Below are positions 1-6,973 of a DNA stretch of 10,759 bases, in pieces. Position 1 is the first letter of the stretch. Every line of letters starts with the position of its first letter. The translations under genes were made by a program, and so were the position numbers. The notes under the pieces are model-generated. The model made no database searches. It was not told where the DNA came from and worked only from the letters and a program-made list of their open reading frames with translations. Origin of the DNA: a bacterium (lineage in GTDB: Bacteria > Vulcanimicrobiota > Vulcanimicrobiia > Vulcanimicrobiales > SCRA01); NCBI GenBank assembly GCA_028869325.1, contig JAGWST010000478.1:1-10759 (forward strand), written 5' to 3'.

Positions 1-29
1 GGAGAGGCGAGGTGTAAAGAGGCGGAACA

Positions 30-158
30 ATGGCGGCGGCGGCGGCGGCGGGCGGCACCGTGAAGGACGGGCGCATCGAGGTCCAAGGCGACCATCGCGA
101 TCGCATCCTGCGCTTTTTCGAGGCGCGCGGTGTACGCGCCAAGCGTGCCGGCGGCTAG
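30..158 (+). pseudogene. SUI1/YciH (eIF1-like) C-terminal fragment, 42 aa
   Basis: The 42-residue frame ends with GTVKDGRIEVQGDHRD followed by a short helix and a KRAGG tail. This is the hallmark C-terminal half of the SUI1 family (bacterial YciH, archaeal/eukaryotic eIF1), whose members bind the small ribosomal subunit and influence start-codon choice. The family is normally about 105-120 aa, so the N-terminal beta hairpin and first helix are missing here. An in-frame TAA at 15-17 prevents simple read-through from upstream. The ATG at 30 nevertheless has a well-placed Shine-Dalgarno-like AGAGG (18-22, 7-nt spacing). The first residues are a run of alanines encoded by a GGC/GCG triplet tract. 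It could be a decayed or frameshifted end of a normal SUI1 gene (a slip in the triplet tract or a contig-edge error), or a true mini-gene. Family assignment is firm; functional status is unknown. Confidence 0.6.
32..56. repeat. GGC trinucleotide tract
   Basis: Six perfect GGC units (32-49) are followed by one extra G and two more GGC units (51-56). The extra base shifts the phase of the repeat, which is the pattern expected if slippage or a base-calling error occurred here. In the SUI1 frame it encodes an alanine run followed by the two glycines that precede the conserved TVKDG. Confidence 0.75.
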
Positions 159-180
159 GAGTGTGCGGGGTACGGCAAAG

Positions 181-657
181 ATGAGCGAGGCGAAGTACTA
201 TTTGTTCAAGAGCGAGCCGTCGTCGTATTCGATCGATGATTTGAAGCGCGAGCGGCGCACGGAGTGGAGCGGCGTGCGTAACTTCCAGGCACGCAACGTC
301 ATGCTCGCGATGCACGTCGGCGATCTCGGCTTCTTCTACCACTCCAGCACGACGCCGGCCGGCATCGTGGGGATCTGCCGCGTCAGCGCGGAGGCCCATC
401 CCGACGGCACGCAGTTCGATGCCGCGAGCCCGTACTACGACCCGGCCTCCTCGCCGCAGGCACCGCGTTGGAAGTGCGTCGAGGTGGAGTTCGTGGAGCG
501 GCTTCCTCGCATCGTGACGCTCGAGGAGGTGAAGGCAGACCCCGCGCTCACCTCGATGGTGCTCGTCCAGCGCTCGCGCCTCTCCGTGCAGCCGGTGACG
601 CCCGCGCAATGGCGGCACATCGTCGCGCTCGCGCGCAAGGCGCCCGCTCACGGCTAA
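181..657 (+). CDS. EVE domain-containing protein
   Basis: A 158-aa protein that is essentially one EVE domain (PUA-like fold, THYN1 family), near the family's usual 140-160 aa. It opens with YYLFKSEPSSYSIDDL (residues 6-21). The conserved WSGVRNFQARN (29-39), GDLGFFYHS (47-55) and GIVGICRV (61-68) blocks follow, and the C-terminal half carries the usual PRWKCVEVEFVE strand (95-107). Family knowledge: EVE domains are thought to bind modified bases in DNA or RNA; no enzymatic activity is established. The ATG at 181 is preferred because it puts the domain right at the N-terminus, as in relatives. An upstream GTG (130) would overlap the SUI1 frame, and the ribosome site is weak (GGGG 10 nt upstream). 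It lies 22 nt after the SUI1 fragment and its stop overlaps the likely start of the next permease, so it may be co-transcribed with the transporter. Confidence 0.9.
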   Translation: MSEAKYYLFKSEPSSYSIDDLKRERRTEWSGVRNFQARNVMLAMHVGDLGFFYHSSTTPAGIVGICRVSAEAHPDGTQFDAASPYYDPASSPQAPRWKCVEVEFVERLPRIVTLEEVKADPALTSMVLVQRSRLSVQPVTPAQWRHIVALARKAPAHG

Positions 658-1309
658 CGAGACGCTGCTCCATCAAGCGGCGGTCTATGCCGCCGGCCAT
701 CGCACGGAGCTGCTGCTGCAGCTTCGCCAACACGTCACCCTCGCATTCAGCGCGCTGTTCCTGGCGATCCTCATCGCCTACCCGCTGGGCGTCTGGATCT
801 CCGCGAGACGGCGCATCTCGGCGGCGGCGCTGGGTACGGCCTCCGCGCTGCGCGTGGTCCCCAGCCTGGGCATCCTGGCGCTTCTGCTTCCCGTGCTGGG
901 CGTGGGGACGCCGCCCAGCCTGGTAGCGCTGCTGATCTTGGCGCTGCCGCCGATCCTGGTCAACGTCGACGCCGGTTATCGCGGTGTGGAGCCCGCCGTG
1001 CTCGACGCCGCCGGCGCCATGGGGATGACGCGCTGGCAACGTTTTCTGCGGGTCCAGACGCCGCTGGCGCTACCCGTCTTTCTGACCGGGGTGCGCGGCG
1101 CGGTGGTCGAGGTGATCGCCAGCGCGACGCTCGCCGCCTTCATCGGCGGCGGCGGGCTGGGCGAAACCATCATCACCGGCATGCAGGTCAACAATCAAGC
1201 CCAATTGCTCGTGGGCGGCCTACTGGTCGCCCTTCTCGCGCTCGGGGCAGAGCTCGCCATCCTCCTCATCGAACGGAGCATCGCATGGAGACGTTTGCAA
1301 CCACGCTGA
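650..1309 (+). CDS. Quaternary-amine ABC transporter permease (OpuCB/YehW-like), non-canonical start
   Basis: Integral membrane subunit of a glycine betaine/choline-type importer, about 219 aa and the same size as OpuCB/OpuCD. The frame is open from 599. It reads through QHVTLAFSALFLAILIAYPLG (first membrane segment), the family signature RVVPSLGILALLLPVLG, several further membrane spans and the EAA coupling loop DAAGAMGMTRWQRFLRVQ that contacts the ATPase. The oddity is the start. No ATG, GTG or TTG exists in frame before the GTG at 854, which would delete the first two membrane segments. Candidates are ACG at 650 (AAGG 9 nt upstream; overlaps the EVE stop by 8 nt) and CTG at 665. I place it at 650, matching the family's N-terminal length, but this is inference. 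The 3' end overlaps the binding-protein gene by 25 nt, which argues for coupled expression. Confidence 0.82.
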   Translation, partial: TANETLLHQAAVYAAGHRTELLLQLRQHVTLAFSALFLAILIAYPLGVWISARRRISAAALGTASALRVVPSLGILALLLPVLGVGTPPSLVALLILALPPILVNVDAGYRGVEPAVLDAAGAMGMTRWQRFLRVQTPLALPVFLTGVRGAVVEVIASATLAAFIGGGGLGETIITGMQVNNQAQLLVGGLLVALLALGAELAILLIERSIAWRRLQPR

Positions 1310-2193
1310 CTCGCGGCTCGCTCTTGGCCGGCCTCGCCACACTGCCGTTCGCGCTGCAAGACTGCGCTCGAGGGGCGGGTGAGCGTCCGGTCGCGGTGGG
1401 CTCGAAGAACTTCACGGAAGAGCTCATCATCGGCGAGATGTACGCCCAGCTGCTCGAGCACGCGGGATACTCCGTGCGGCGCAAGCTGAATCTCGGCGGC
1501 GTCGCCGTGGCGATGGAGGCGATGCAGCGCGGCGACATCGATCTCTACCCGGAGTACACCGGCACCGGCTTGCTGACGGTATTGAAGCAACCGCCGCTGC
1601 ACAGCGCGCAGGCCGTCTACGACGCCGTCAAGCGCGGCTACGCGGAGCGCTATCAGATGACCTGGCTGGCCGCGGCGCCGATGAACGATACGCAGGCGTT
1701 GGCTACCACCGCGGCTATCTCCCAGCAGTACGATCTGCGCACGCTCTCGCAGTTGGCGGTGCTGGCCCCCAAGCTGCGCTTCGGCGCGATTCCCGAGTTC
1801 GTGAGCCGCCCCGACGCCCTGCCGGGCCTCAAGCGATTCTACGGCGGGTTCAACTTCAAGAGCGTGCGCATCTTCGACATCGGCTTGAAGTACGAGGCCT
1901 TGCTGCACCACGACGTCGACGTGGTGGTGGCCTTCGGCACGGATGGTCAGATCGACGCCTACCACTTGGTGATGCTCGAGGACGACAAGCACTTCTGGCC
2001 GCCTTACCACGTCGCCCCCGTCGTGCGCGACGACGCGCTCAAGCGCTGGCCGAAGATCGCGCCCGCACTCGACGCGCTCGCCCCGCATCTGACGGACGTT
2101 GCCGTGCGCCATCTCAACTGGCAGGTCGACGGCTCGAAGCAGGAGCCCGCCGACGTCGCCCGTGCCTTTCTCAAGACAGCCGGCCTGACGTAG
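1285..2193 (+). CDS. Quaternary-amine ABC transporter substrate-binding protein (OsmF/OpuAC family)
   Basis: A 302-aa periplasmic or membrane-anchored binding protein of the OpuAC/OsmF (YehZ) family, whose members capture betaine-type compounds for import. Family blocks are clear: VGSKNFTEELIIGEMYAQLL (38-57), DIDLYPEYTGTG (84-95), a hinge region around RIFDIGLKYEALLHHDVDVVVAFGTDGQI, and LEDDKHFWPPYHVAPVVR (231-248). The N-terminus has a short hydrophobic stretch after Arg10 (GSLLAGLATLPFAL) that looks like a signal peptide. Cys27 follows, but Asp at the -1 position makes a lipobox poor, so lipoprotein status is doubtful. The ATG is supported by GGAG at 1275-1278 with 6-nt spacing. It lies between the first permease (25-nt overlap) and the ATPase (15-nt gap). 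The exact substrate cannot be read from sequence; betaine, choline, carnitine, hercynine or ergothioneine are all possible. Confidence 0.92.
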   Translation: METFATTLTRGSLLAGLATLPFALQDCARGAGERPVAVGSKNFTEELIIGEMYAQLLEHAGYSVRRKLNLGGVAVAMEAMQRGDIDLYPEYTGTGLLTVLKQPPLHSAQAVYDAVKRGYAERYQMTWLAAAPMNDTQALATTAAISQQYDLRTLSQLAVLAPKLRFGAIPEFVSRPDALPGLKRFYGGFNFKSVRIFDIGLKYEALLHHDVDVVVAFGTDGQIDAYHLVMLEDDKHFWPPYHVAPVVRDDALKRWPKIAPALDALAPHLTDVAVRHLNWQVDGSKQEPADVARAFLKTAGLT

Positions 2194-2208
2194 CGCCGAA
2201 GGCGAGCC

Positions 2209-3201
2209 ATGGCGAGCATCCGCTTCGACGGCGTGCGCGTGGTCTATCCCGGCACCGCGAGGCCGGCGGTGGACGGCGTGACGCTGGAGATCTCCAGCGG
2301 CACGCTGGCTGTGCTGCTGGGGCCCTCGGGCTGCGGCAAGACGACGCTCTTGCGGACGGTGAATCGTCTCCAGCCCGTCGAGAGCGGCCGCATCGAGATC
2401 GATGGCCAGGACACGGCGGCACTCGATCCCATCGCTCTGCGCCGCCGCATCGGCTACGTCATCCAAGCCGTCGGGCTCTTCCCGCATCTGAGCGTTGCGC
2501 AGAACGTGGCCGTGGTCCCCAATCTCTTGGGCTGGCCGCGCGAACGCGCCGATGCACGCGTCGACGAGCTGCTGGCCCAGGTCTCGCTGGAGCCGGCGAC
2601 GTTCCGATCGCGCTATCCCTCGCAGCTCTCGGGCGGACAGCAGCAGCGCGTGGGGATCGCACGCGCGCTGGCCGCCGAGCCGCAGATCCTGTTGATGGAC
2701 GAGCCGTTCGGCGCCGTCGACGCGATCGTGCGCGCCTCGCTGCAGCGAGAGACGCGCAGGCTGCAGCGGCGTATCGGGGCGACGATCCTCTTTGTCACGC
2801 ACGACGTGGACGAGGCGCTGGAGCTCGCCGATCTCCTGGTGATCATGCGCGACGGGCGCGTGGAGCAACGCGGGCGGCCGGCGGCGATTCTGGCGCACCC
2901 CGCGACGCCGTTCGTCGCGGAGCTCACCGGGGCGGGCGACGCATTTCGGCGGCTGGGCGTGACGACGCTCGGGGAGCTGGCCGCCGCGCGGGCGGCCAGT
3001 GCCCAAGCGCCGGCGGCCGCCGAGTCCGGTGAGATCCCCTCGCTCGCCCCGGGTGCGACGTTGCGCGAGGCGCTGGGGGCGATGTTGGCCTCCGGCGCGC
3101 AGCGCGTACGCATCACCGGCGACGGCGGGGAGAGCTCGACGCTCGACGTGGGCGAGCTGTGGCGCGCGCTGCGCTCGCAGGACGCGGACGGCCGAGGATG
3201 A
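2209..3201 (+). CDS. Quaternary-amine ABC transporter ATP-binding protein (OpuCA/YehX-like)
   Basis: A 330-aa ABC ATPase that powers the importer formed with the two flanking permeases. All catalytic motifs are intact: Walker A GPSGCGKT (38-45), Q-loop Gln86 in YVIQAVGLFPH, signature LSGGQ (140-144), Walker B ILLMDE (160-165), D-loop around Asp171 and the H-loop His198 in FVTHD. The Q-loop context and the MRDGRVEQRG segment are typical of the ProV/OpuCA subfamily. After about residue 240 an Ala-rich linker leads to only one degenerate CBS-like stretch (ATLREALGAMLASGAQRVRI and the following ELWRAL). OpuCA and ProV carry two CBS domains used for ionic-strength sensing, so direct osmosensing is probably reduced or lost. 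Start ATG 2209 has GAAGG 6 nt upstream. The stop overlaps the next permease start in an ATGA junction. Confidence 0.94.
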   Translation: MASIRFDGVRVVYPGTARPAVDGVTLEISSGTLAVLLGPSGCGKTTLLRTVNRLQPVESGRIEIDGQDTAALDPIALRRRIGYVIQAVGLFPHLSVAQNVAVVPNLLGWPRERADARVDELLAQVSLEPATFRSRYPSQLSGGQQQRVGIARALAAEPQILLMDEPFGAVDAIVRASLQRETRRLQRRIGATILFVTHDVDEALELADLLVIMRDGRVEQRGRPAAILAHPATPFVAELTGAGDAFRRLGVTTLGELAAARAASAQAPAAAESGEIPSLAPGATLREALGAMLASGAQRVRITGDGGESSTLDVGELWRALRSQDADGRG

Positions 3202-3821
3202 GCTGGCTGGCCGGCCACGCCGGCATCATCCTCTCGCGCACGCTCGAGCATCTGGCGCTAGCCGGCATCTCCTTTACGATCGCGCTTGCGATCGCGGTCC
3301 CGCTGGGAGTCTTTGCGGCGCGCCGCCGTCGCGTAGGCCTGCCGCTGATCGCCGCGCTCGATGCCGTCTACACCATCCCGAGCCTGGCGCTTTTGGCCAT
3401 GCTGATCCCGGTGCTGGGCCTGGGCTTCTGGACCGCCGTGACGGCGCTGGTGGCGTACGCGCAGATCATCCTCGTGCGCAACGTCATCAGCGCGCTCGAG
3501 AGCGTCCCACCGTGGATGGTCGACGCCGCGCGCGGCCTCGGTATGACGCCGTTGCAGATTCTCGCCCGCGTCGAGCTGCCGATCGGCGTGCCGGTGGCGA
3601 TCGCCGGGGCGCGCGTGGCGGCCGTCTCGATCATCGCCATCGCCAGCGTGGCGGCCTGGATCGACGCGGGGGGCCTGGGCGCCTTGATCTTCGACGGCAT
3701 CGAGCGCCAAGATATCCGCCTCATCGCCGCGGGCACGTTTGGCATCGCGGCAATCGCGCTCGTCGCCGACGCCGCCTTGCGCGTGCTGGAGCGCCGGCTT
3801 ACGAAGCGCGGAGCAGGCTGA
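3198..3821 (+). CDS. Quaternary-amine ABC transporter permease (OpuCD/YehY-like)
   Basis: A 207-aa membrane permease, second half of the translocation pore of the importer. After a short amphipathic start it shows the family signature YTIPSLALLAMLIPVLG (parallel to PSLGILALLLPVLG in the first permease) and multiple hydrophobic spans. The EAA loop MVDAARGLGMTPLQILARVELP couples to the ATPase. The ATG at 3198 overlaps the ATPase stop by 4 nt (ATGA), a classic translational-coupling junction. A more upstream in-frame start at 3159 would add a non-conserved Arg-rich leader inside the ATPase gene and is rejected. Its 3' end overlaps the 3' end of the oppositely oriented egtD by 23 nt. Together the four genes form a complete binding-protein-dependent importer. 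Confidence 0.93.
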   Translation: MSWLAGHAGIILSRTLEHLALAGISFTIALAIAVPLGVFAARRRRVGLPLIAALDAVYTIPSLALLAMLIPVLGLGFWTAVTALVAYAQIILVRNVISALESVPPWMVDAARGLGMTPLQILARVELPIGVPVAIAGARVAAVSIIAIASVAAWIDAGGLGALIFDGIERQDIRLIAAGTFGIAAIALVADAALRVLERRLTKRGAG

Positions 3822-4779
3822 GCGCAAACCTCCGCTCGGCGTCGTACCACGTCTTGGTGCGGGCGAATCCGCCGTCAGCGGCGATCGCATCGATCTCCGC
3901 CTCGTCGTACTTGTAGGAGTTCTCGACGTGGATGCGCTCGCCGGCGAAGATGCGCAGGTCCAGATCCAGCGCCTCCACGCGCACGTCCTGCGAGCGCAGG
4001 CAGACCAGATGGCTGGCGACGCAGCCGCTTGCGGAGTCGTAGGCGGCGACATGACGGAAGCGCGTCAGGTCGAAATCGCCGTTCAGCTCGCGGTTGATGC
4101 GCGCGAGGATGTTGCGCTCGAAGGCCGCGGTCACACCCAGCGCATCGTCGTAAGCCGCCTCCAGGACAACCGGGTCCTTGCGCAGATCGGTGCCCAGCAG
4201 CAGGCCGTCGCCGCGACGCAAGGCGGCGCGAATGCGCCGCATCAGCGCGCCTGCGTCCGCGCGCTCCAGGTTGCCGATGTTGGAGCCCAGGAAGAGCGCC
4301 AGCGCGCGCTCGCCGCTCAGCCGTAGCGCCTCGAGCCCGGCCTCGTAGTCACCGGCGTAGCCGAGGACGGTGAGGTCGGGATAGTCGTTGACCATCGCGC
4401 GCGAGGCCTCGACGAGCGTCGCCTCGGCGATGTCGATGGCGTGGAACTGCACGGCACCGCGTGCGCGCAGCGCGGCAGCCAGAATCAGGCGCGTCTTGGC
4501 TCCGCTCCCCCCACCCAGCTCCACGATCTCGTCGGGTCTGTCCATCGCGCCGATGATCGCATCGCTCTCGCGCTGGAGAATCTCACGCTCCGCGCGCGTG
4601 AGGTAGTACTCGGGCAGCTCCGTGATCGCCTCGAAGAGCGCGCAGCCCAGCGCGTCGTAGAGGTACTTGGCGGGAAGGCTGCGCGGAGGGCTGCTCAGGC
4701 CACTGCGCACGTCGTCGGCGAAGCTCTCGCCTCGGATCGGCAAGCGCCTCACCCGCCAACGCTCGCTGGTCAGTATCAC
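3799..4779 (-). CDS. egtD: L-histidine N-alpha-methyltransferase (EgtD)
   Basis: A 326-aa SAM-dependent enzyme of the EgtD family (Methyltransf_33). EgtD trimethylates histidine to hercynine, the first step of ergothioneine synthesis, in the cytoplasm. Seen here: LPEYYLTRAE (55-64), SAM-site ELGGGSGAKT (87-96), FLGSNIGNL (163-171), LLLGTDLRKD (193-202), AYDDALGVTAAF (209-220), FDLTRFRHVA and EALDLDLRI. By recalled alignment to the Mycolicibacterium smegmatis enzyme, substrate-pocket residues Asn166, Tyr206, Glu282 and Ser284 correspond to Asn170, Tyr210, Glu286 and Ser288, at a constant offset of 4. The position of its Met252 is Ser256 here. Start GTG at 4779 is chosen from a GGGAG 9 nt upstream and the 4-nt GTGA overlap with the ppk stop; length then matches the family (about 320 aa). 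No EgtB, EgtC or EgtE gene is next to it. Confidence 0.92.
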   Translation of the reverse strand: MILTSERWRVRRLPIRGESFADDVRSGLSSPPRSLPAKYLYDALGCALFEAITELPEYYLTRAEREILQRESDAIIGAMDRPDEIVELGGGSGAKTRLILAAALRARGAVQFHAIDIAEATLVEASRAMVNDYPDLTVLGYAGDYEAGLEALRLSGERALALFLGSNIGNLERADAGALMRRIRAALRRGDGLLLGTDLRKDPVVLEAAYDDALGVTAAFERNILARINRELNGDFDLTRFRHVAAYDSASGCVASHLVCLRSQDVRVEALDLDLRIFAGERIHVENSYKYDEAEIDAIAADGGFARTKTWYDAERRFALSLLRAS

Positions 4780-6890
4780 AGTCGCAGGCTCCCATCGGTC
4801 AGGAATCGACCTTGCGAAGGGCGGGCGTCCTCGCCACGGGCCGGCGTGCGGCGCACGTACCGGCCGTCGGACTCGAGCTCGCGTGCCATCGCATTGTCGG
4901 AGAGGTAGACGGTCAAGAAGCGCTCGCGGATCCACTGCCGCAGCCGCGGATCGTCGATGGGGACCATCACCTCCACACGGCGGTCCAGATTCCTGCCCAT
5001 CCAATCGGCACTCCCCAGATATACCCGCTCCGAGCCGCCGTTCGCGAAGTACCAAGCCCGAGAATGCTCGAGGAACTGGCCGACGATGCTGGTCACGCGG
5101 ATGCGCTCGCTGACGCCGGGCAGGCCGGGCCGCAAGACGCACATCCCGCGGATGACGAGGTCGATCTCGACGCCGGCCTGCGAAGCGGCGTAGAGAGCGC
5201 GGATCACGGCATGGTCGGTCACGGCGTTCATCTTGGCGACGATGCGCGCCGCACGGCCGTGGCGGGCGTGCTCGGCCTCGCGTTCGATCAGGTCGATGAC
5301 GGCGGCACGCAGGTTGATGGGCGCGACCAAGAGCTTGCGATAGTGCCCCCGGCGCGAGAACCCGGTCAGGTAGTTGAACAGGTCCGTGACGTCGGCTCCG
5401 ATCTCCGGACGGCACGTGAAGTACGAGAGATCCGTGTAGAGGCGCGCCGTCCGGTCGTTGTAGTTGCCGGTGCCGACGTGGACGTAGCGGCGCAGCCCGT
5501 CCTCCTCTTTGCGCACCACCAGCGTGGTCTTGCAGTGCGTCTTAAGGCCGACCAAACCGTACACGACGTGTACGCCGGCGCGCTCTAGATTGCGCGCCCA
5601 GTGGATGTTGTTCTCCTCGTCGAAGCGCGCCTTGAGCTCTACCAGCGCCGCCGCCTGCTTGCCGTTGGCCACCGCCTCCATCAGCGCACGCACGACCGGC
5701 GAGTCACCGCTGGTGCGATAGAGCGTCTGTTTGATCGCCAGCACGTGCGGATCGGTGGCCGCGTCCTGCACGAATTGCACCACCGGATCGAACGAGTCGA
5801 AGGGGTGGTGGAGCAGGATATCACTCTCGCGAATCGCCGCGAAGAGATCGCCGCGGCCATGCAGACGCGCCGGAACGGTCGGTGCGAAGGGCTTGTCGTG
5901 CAGCTCGGCGACATCCAGATTCGCCAGCGCCATGAACTCACCGACTGCCATTGGACCGTCGATGCGGTAGACGTCTTGCTCCTCGACCTCGATGCCCTCC
6001 ATCAGCAGCGCGAGCATGTGCTCCGGCATGCGCACGTCGGCCTCGAGCCGCACCGCGGTGCCGAAACGGCGCTTGCGCAGCTCCGACTCCACCATCTCCA
6101 GCAGATCGTCGGCCTCGTCCTCTTGCAGGTCGAGGTCCGCGTTGCGCGTGACGCGGAAGCGGTACCACGAGAGTACGCGCATGCCGGGGAAGAGCTCCCC
6201 CAAGTTGTCGCCGATCACGTCTTCCAGGAGCGCGTAGCGGTAGGCCTGGCCGGGCAAGGGCTGCAGCGGGATGAAGCGCGGAAGAACCTGCGGGACCTTG
6301 ACGCGCGCGAAGTGCGTACGTTCGTGGTCACCGCCGGGATCCTCGATCTCCACGGCCAGCGAGAGGCTCAGATTCGAGATGTATGGGAAGGGGTGACCGG
6401 GGTCCACCGCGAGCGGCGTCAGGACGGGAAAGACTTGGTCGTCGAAGTAGCGCTTGAGCGCGATGCGATCCTCGGCGCGCAGGGCCTCGTGGTCGACCAG
6501 GAAGAGGTTGGCGTTGGCAAGCGCAGGCAACAGATCCTCGCGCAGCCCGCCGACGTGGCGCTCGATCAGCGGATCCAGCTGGCGGCGCAGGATGCGCAGG
6601 TGCTCGGCGGGGAGCCGCCCGTCATCCGAGGGCGTGACGACGCCGGCATCGATCTGCTGCTTGAGCCCCGCCACCCGAATCATGAAGAACTCGTCGAGAT
6701 TGGTCGCGAAGATCGCGAAGAACTTCAATCGTTCGAGCAGCGGATGGCGCGGATCGAGTGCCTCTTCGAGCACGCGCGCGTTGAAGGCGAGCCAGCTGAG
6801 CTCGCGGCTGAAGTAGAGGCTGGCGTCGTCGAGGTCGAGCTCTGCGCTGATACCCGGATGCGGCAGGTCCTCGCCCGCGGGTTTCAACAT
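4776..6890 (-). CDS. ppk1: Polyphosphate kinase 1
   Basis: A 704-aa PPK1, the usual length of the family. It reversibly polymerises ATP gamma-phosphate into inorganic polyphosphate. In order: N-terminal helical domain with YFSRELSWLAFNARVLEEA, then FFAIFATNLDEFFMIRVAGL, the head domain, and two phospholipase-D-like catalytic domains. The phosphohistidine site is His452 in GLKTHCK; the second catalytic His is His609 in FLEHSRAWYF. Other conserved blocks are LLHHPFDSF, AIKQTLYRTS, ELKARFDEENNI, YVHVGTGNYN and SADWMGRNLDRRVEV. The start is uncertain: ATG at 6890 is chosen, while an in-frame TTG at 6932 would add 14 non-conserved residues, and neither has a strong ribosome site. It is the upstream gene of a ppk1-egtD pair and is divergent from the VTT-family gene. 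Confidence 0.96.
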   Translation of the reverse strand: MLKPAGEDLPHPGISAELDLDDASLYFSRELSWLAFNARVLEEALDPRHPLLERLKFFAIFATNLDEFFMIRVAGLKQQIDAGVVTPSDDGRLPAEHLRILRRQLDPLIERHVGGLREDLLPALANANLFLVDHEALRAEDRIALKRYFDDQVFPVLTPLAVDPGHPFPYISNLSLSLAVEIEDPGGDHERTHFARVKVPQVLPRFIPLQPLPGQAYRYALLEDVIGDNLGELFPGMRVLSWYRFRVTRNADLDLQEDEADDLLEMVESELRKRRFGTAVRLEADVRMPEHMLALLMEGIEVEEQDVYRIDGPMAVGEFMALANLDVAELHDKPFAPTVPARLHGRGDLFAAIRESDILLHHPFDSFDPVVQFVQDAATDPHVLAIKQTLYRTSGDSPVVRALMEAVANGKQAAALVELKARFDEENNIHWARNLERAGVHVVYGLVGLKTHCKTTLVVRKEEDGLRRYVHVGTGNYNDRTARLYTDLSYFTCRPEIGADVTDLFNYLTGFSRRGHYRKLLVAPINLRAAVIDLIEREAEHARHGRAARIVAKMNAVTDHAVIRALYAASQAGVEIDLVIRGMCVLRPGLPGVSERIRVTSIVGQFLEHSRAWYFANGGSERVYLGSADWMGRNLDRRVEVMVPIDDPRLRQWIRERFLTVYLSDNAMARELESDGRYVRRTPARGEDARPSQGRFLTDGSLRL

Positions 6891-6973
6891 GGGCTCGACC
6901 GATTCGCCGCTGTGCGTGGGGACGACCTCCAACGCGGAAAAGAGATTGCGGGGTCGCGAAGAACCTGCGTGCG

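Noticed and set aside
1195..3006. 603-codon open frame on the - strand
   Set aside because: It lies antisense to the binding-protein and ATPase genes, is very rich in Arg, Gln, His and Gly with no domain pattern, and is explained by high-GC third-position bias of the sense genes.
4776..5415. N-terminal extension of the egtD frame upstream of 4779
   Set aside because: It reads Arg/Pro/His-rich sequence inside ppk1 and would make EgtD 538 aa; the GTG at 4779 gives the family length and has a ribosome site.
6891..6973. Promoters between ppk1 and the VTT gene
   Set aside because: A divergent promoter region is expected here, but no convincing -35/-10 pair was found on either strand, so no sites are called.
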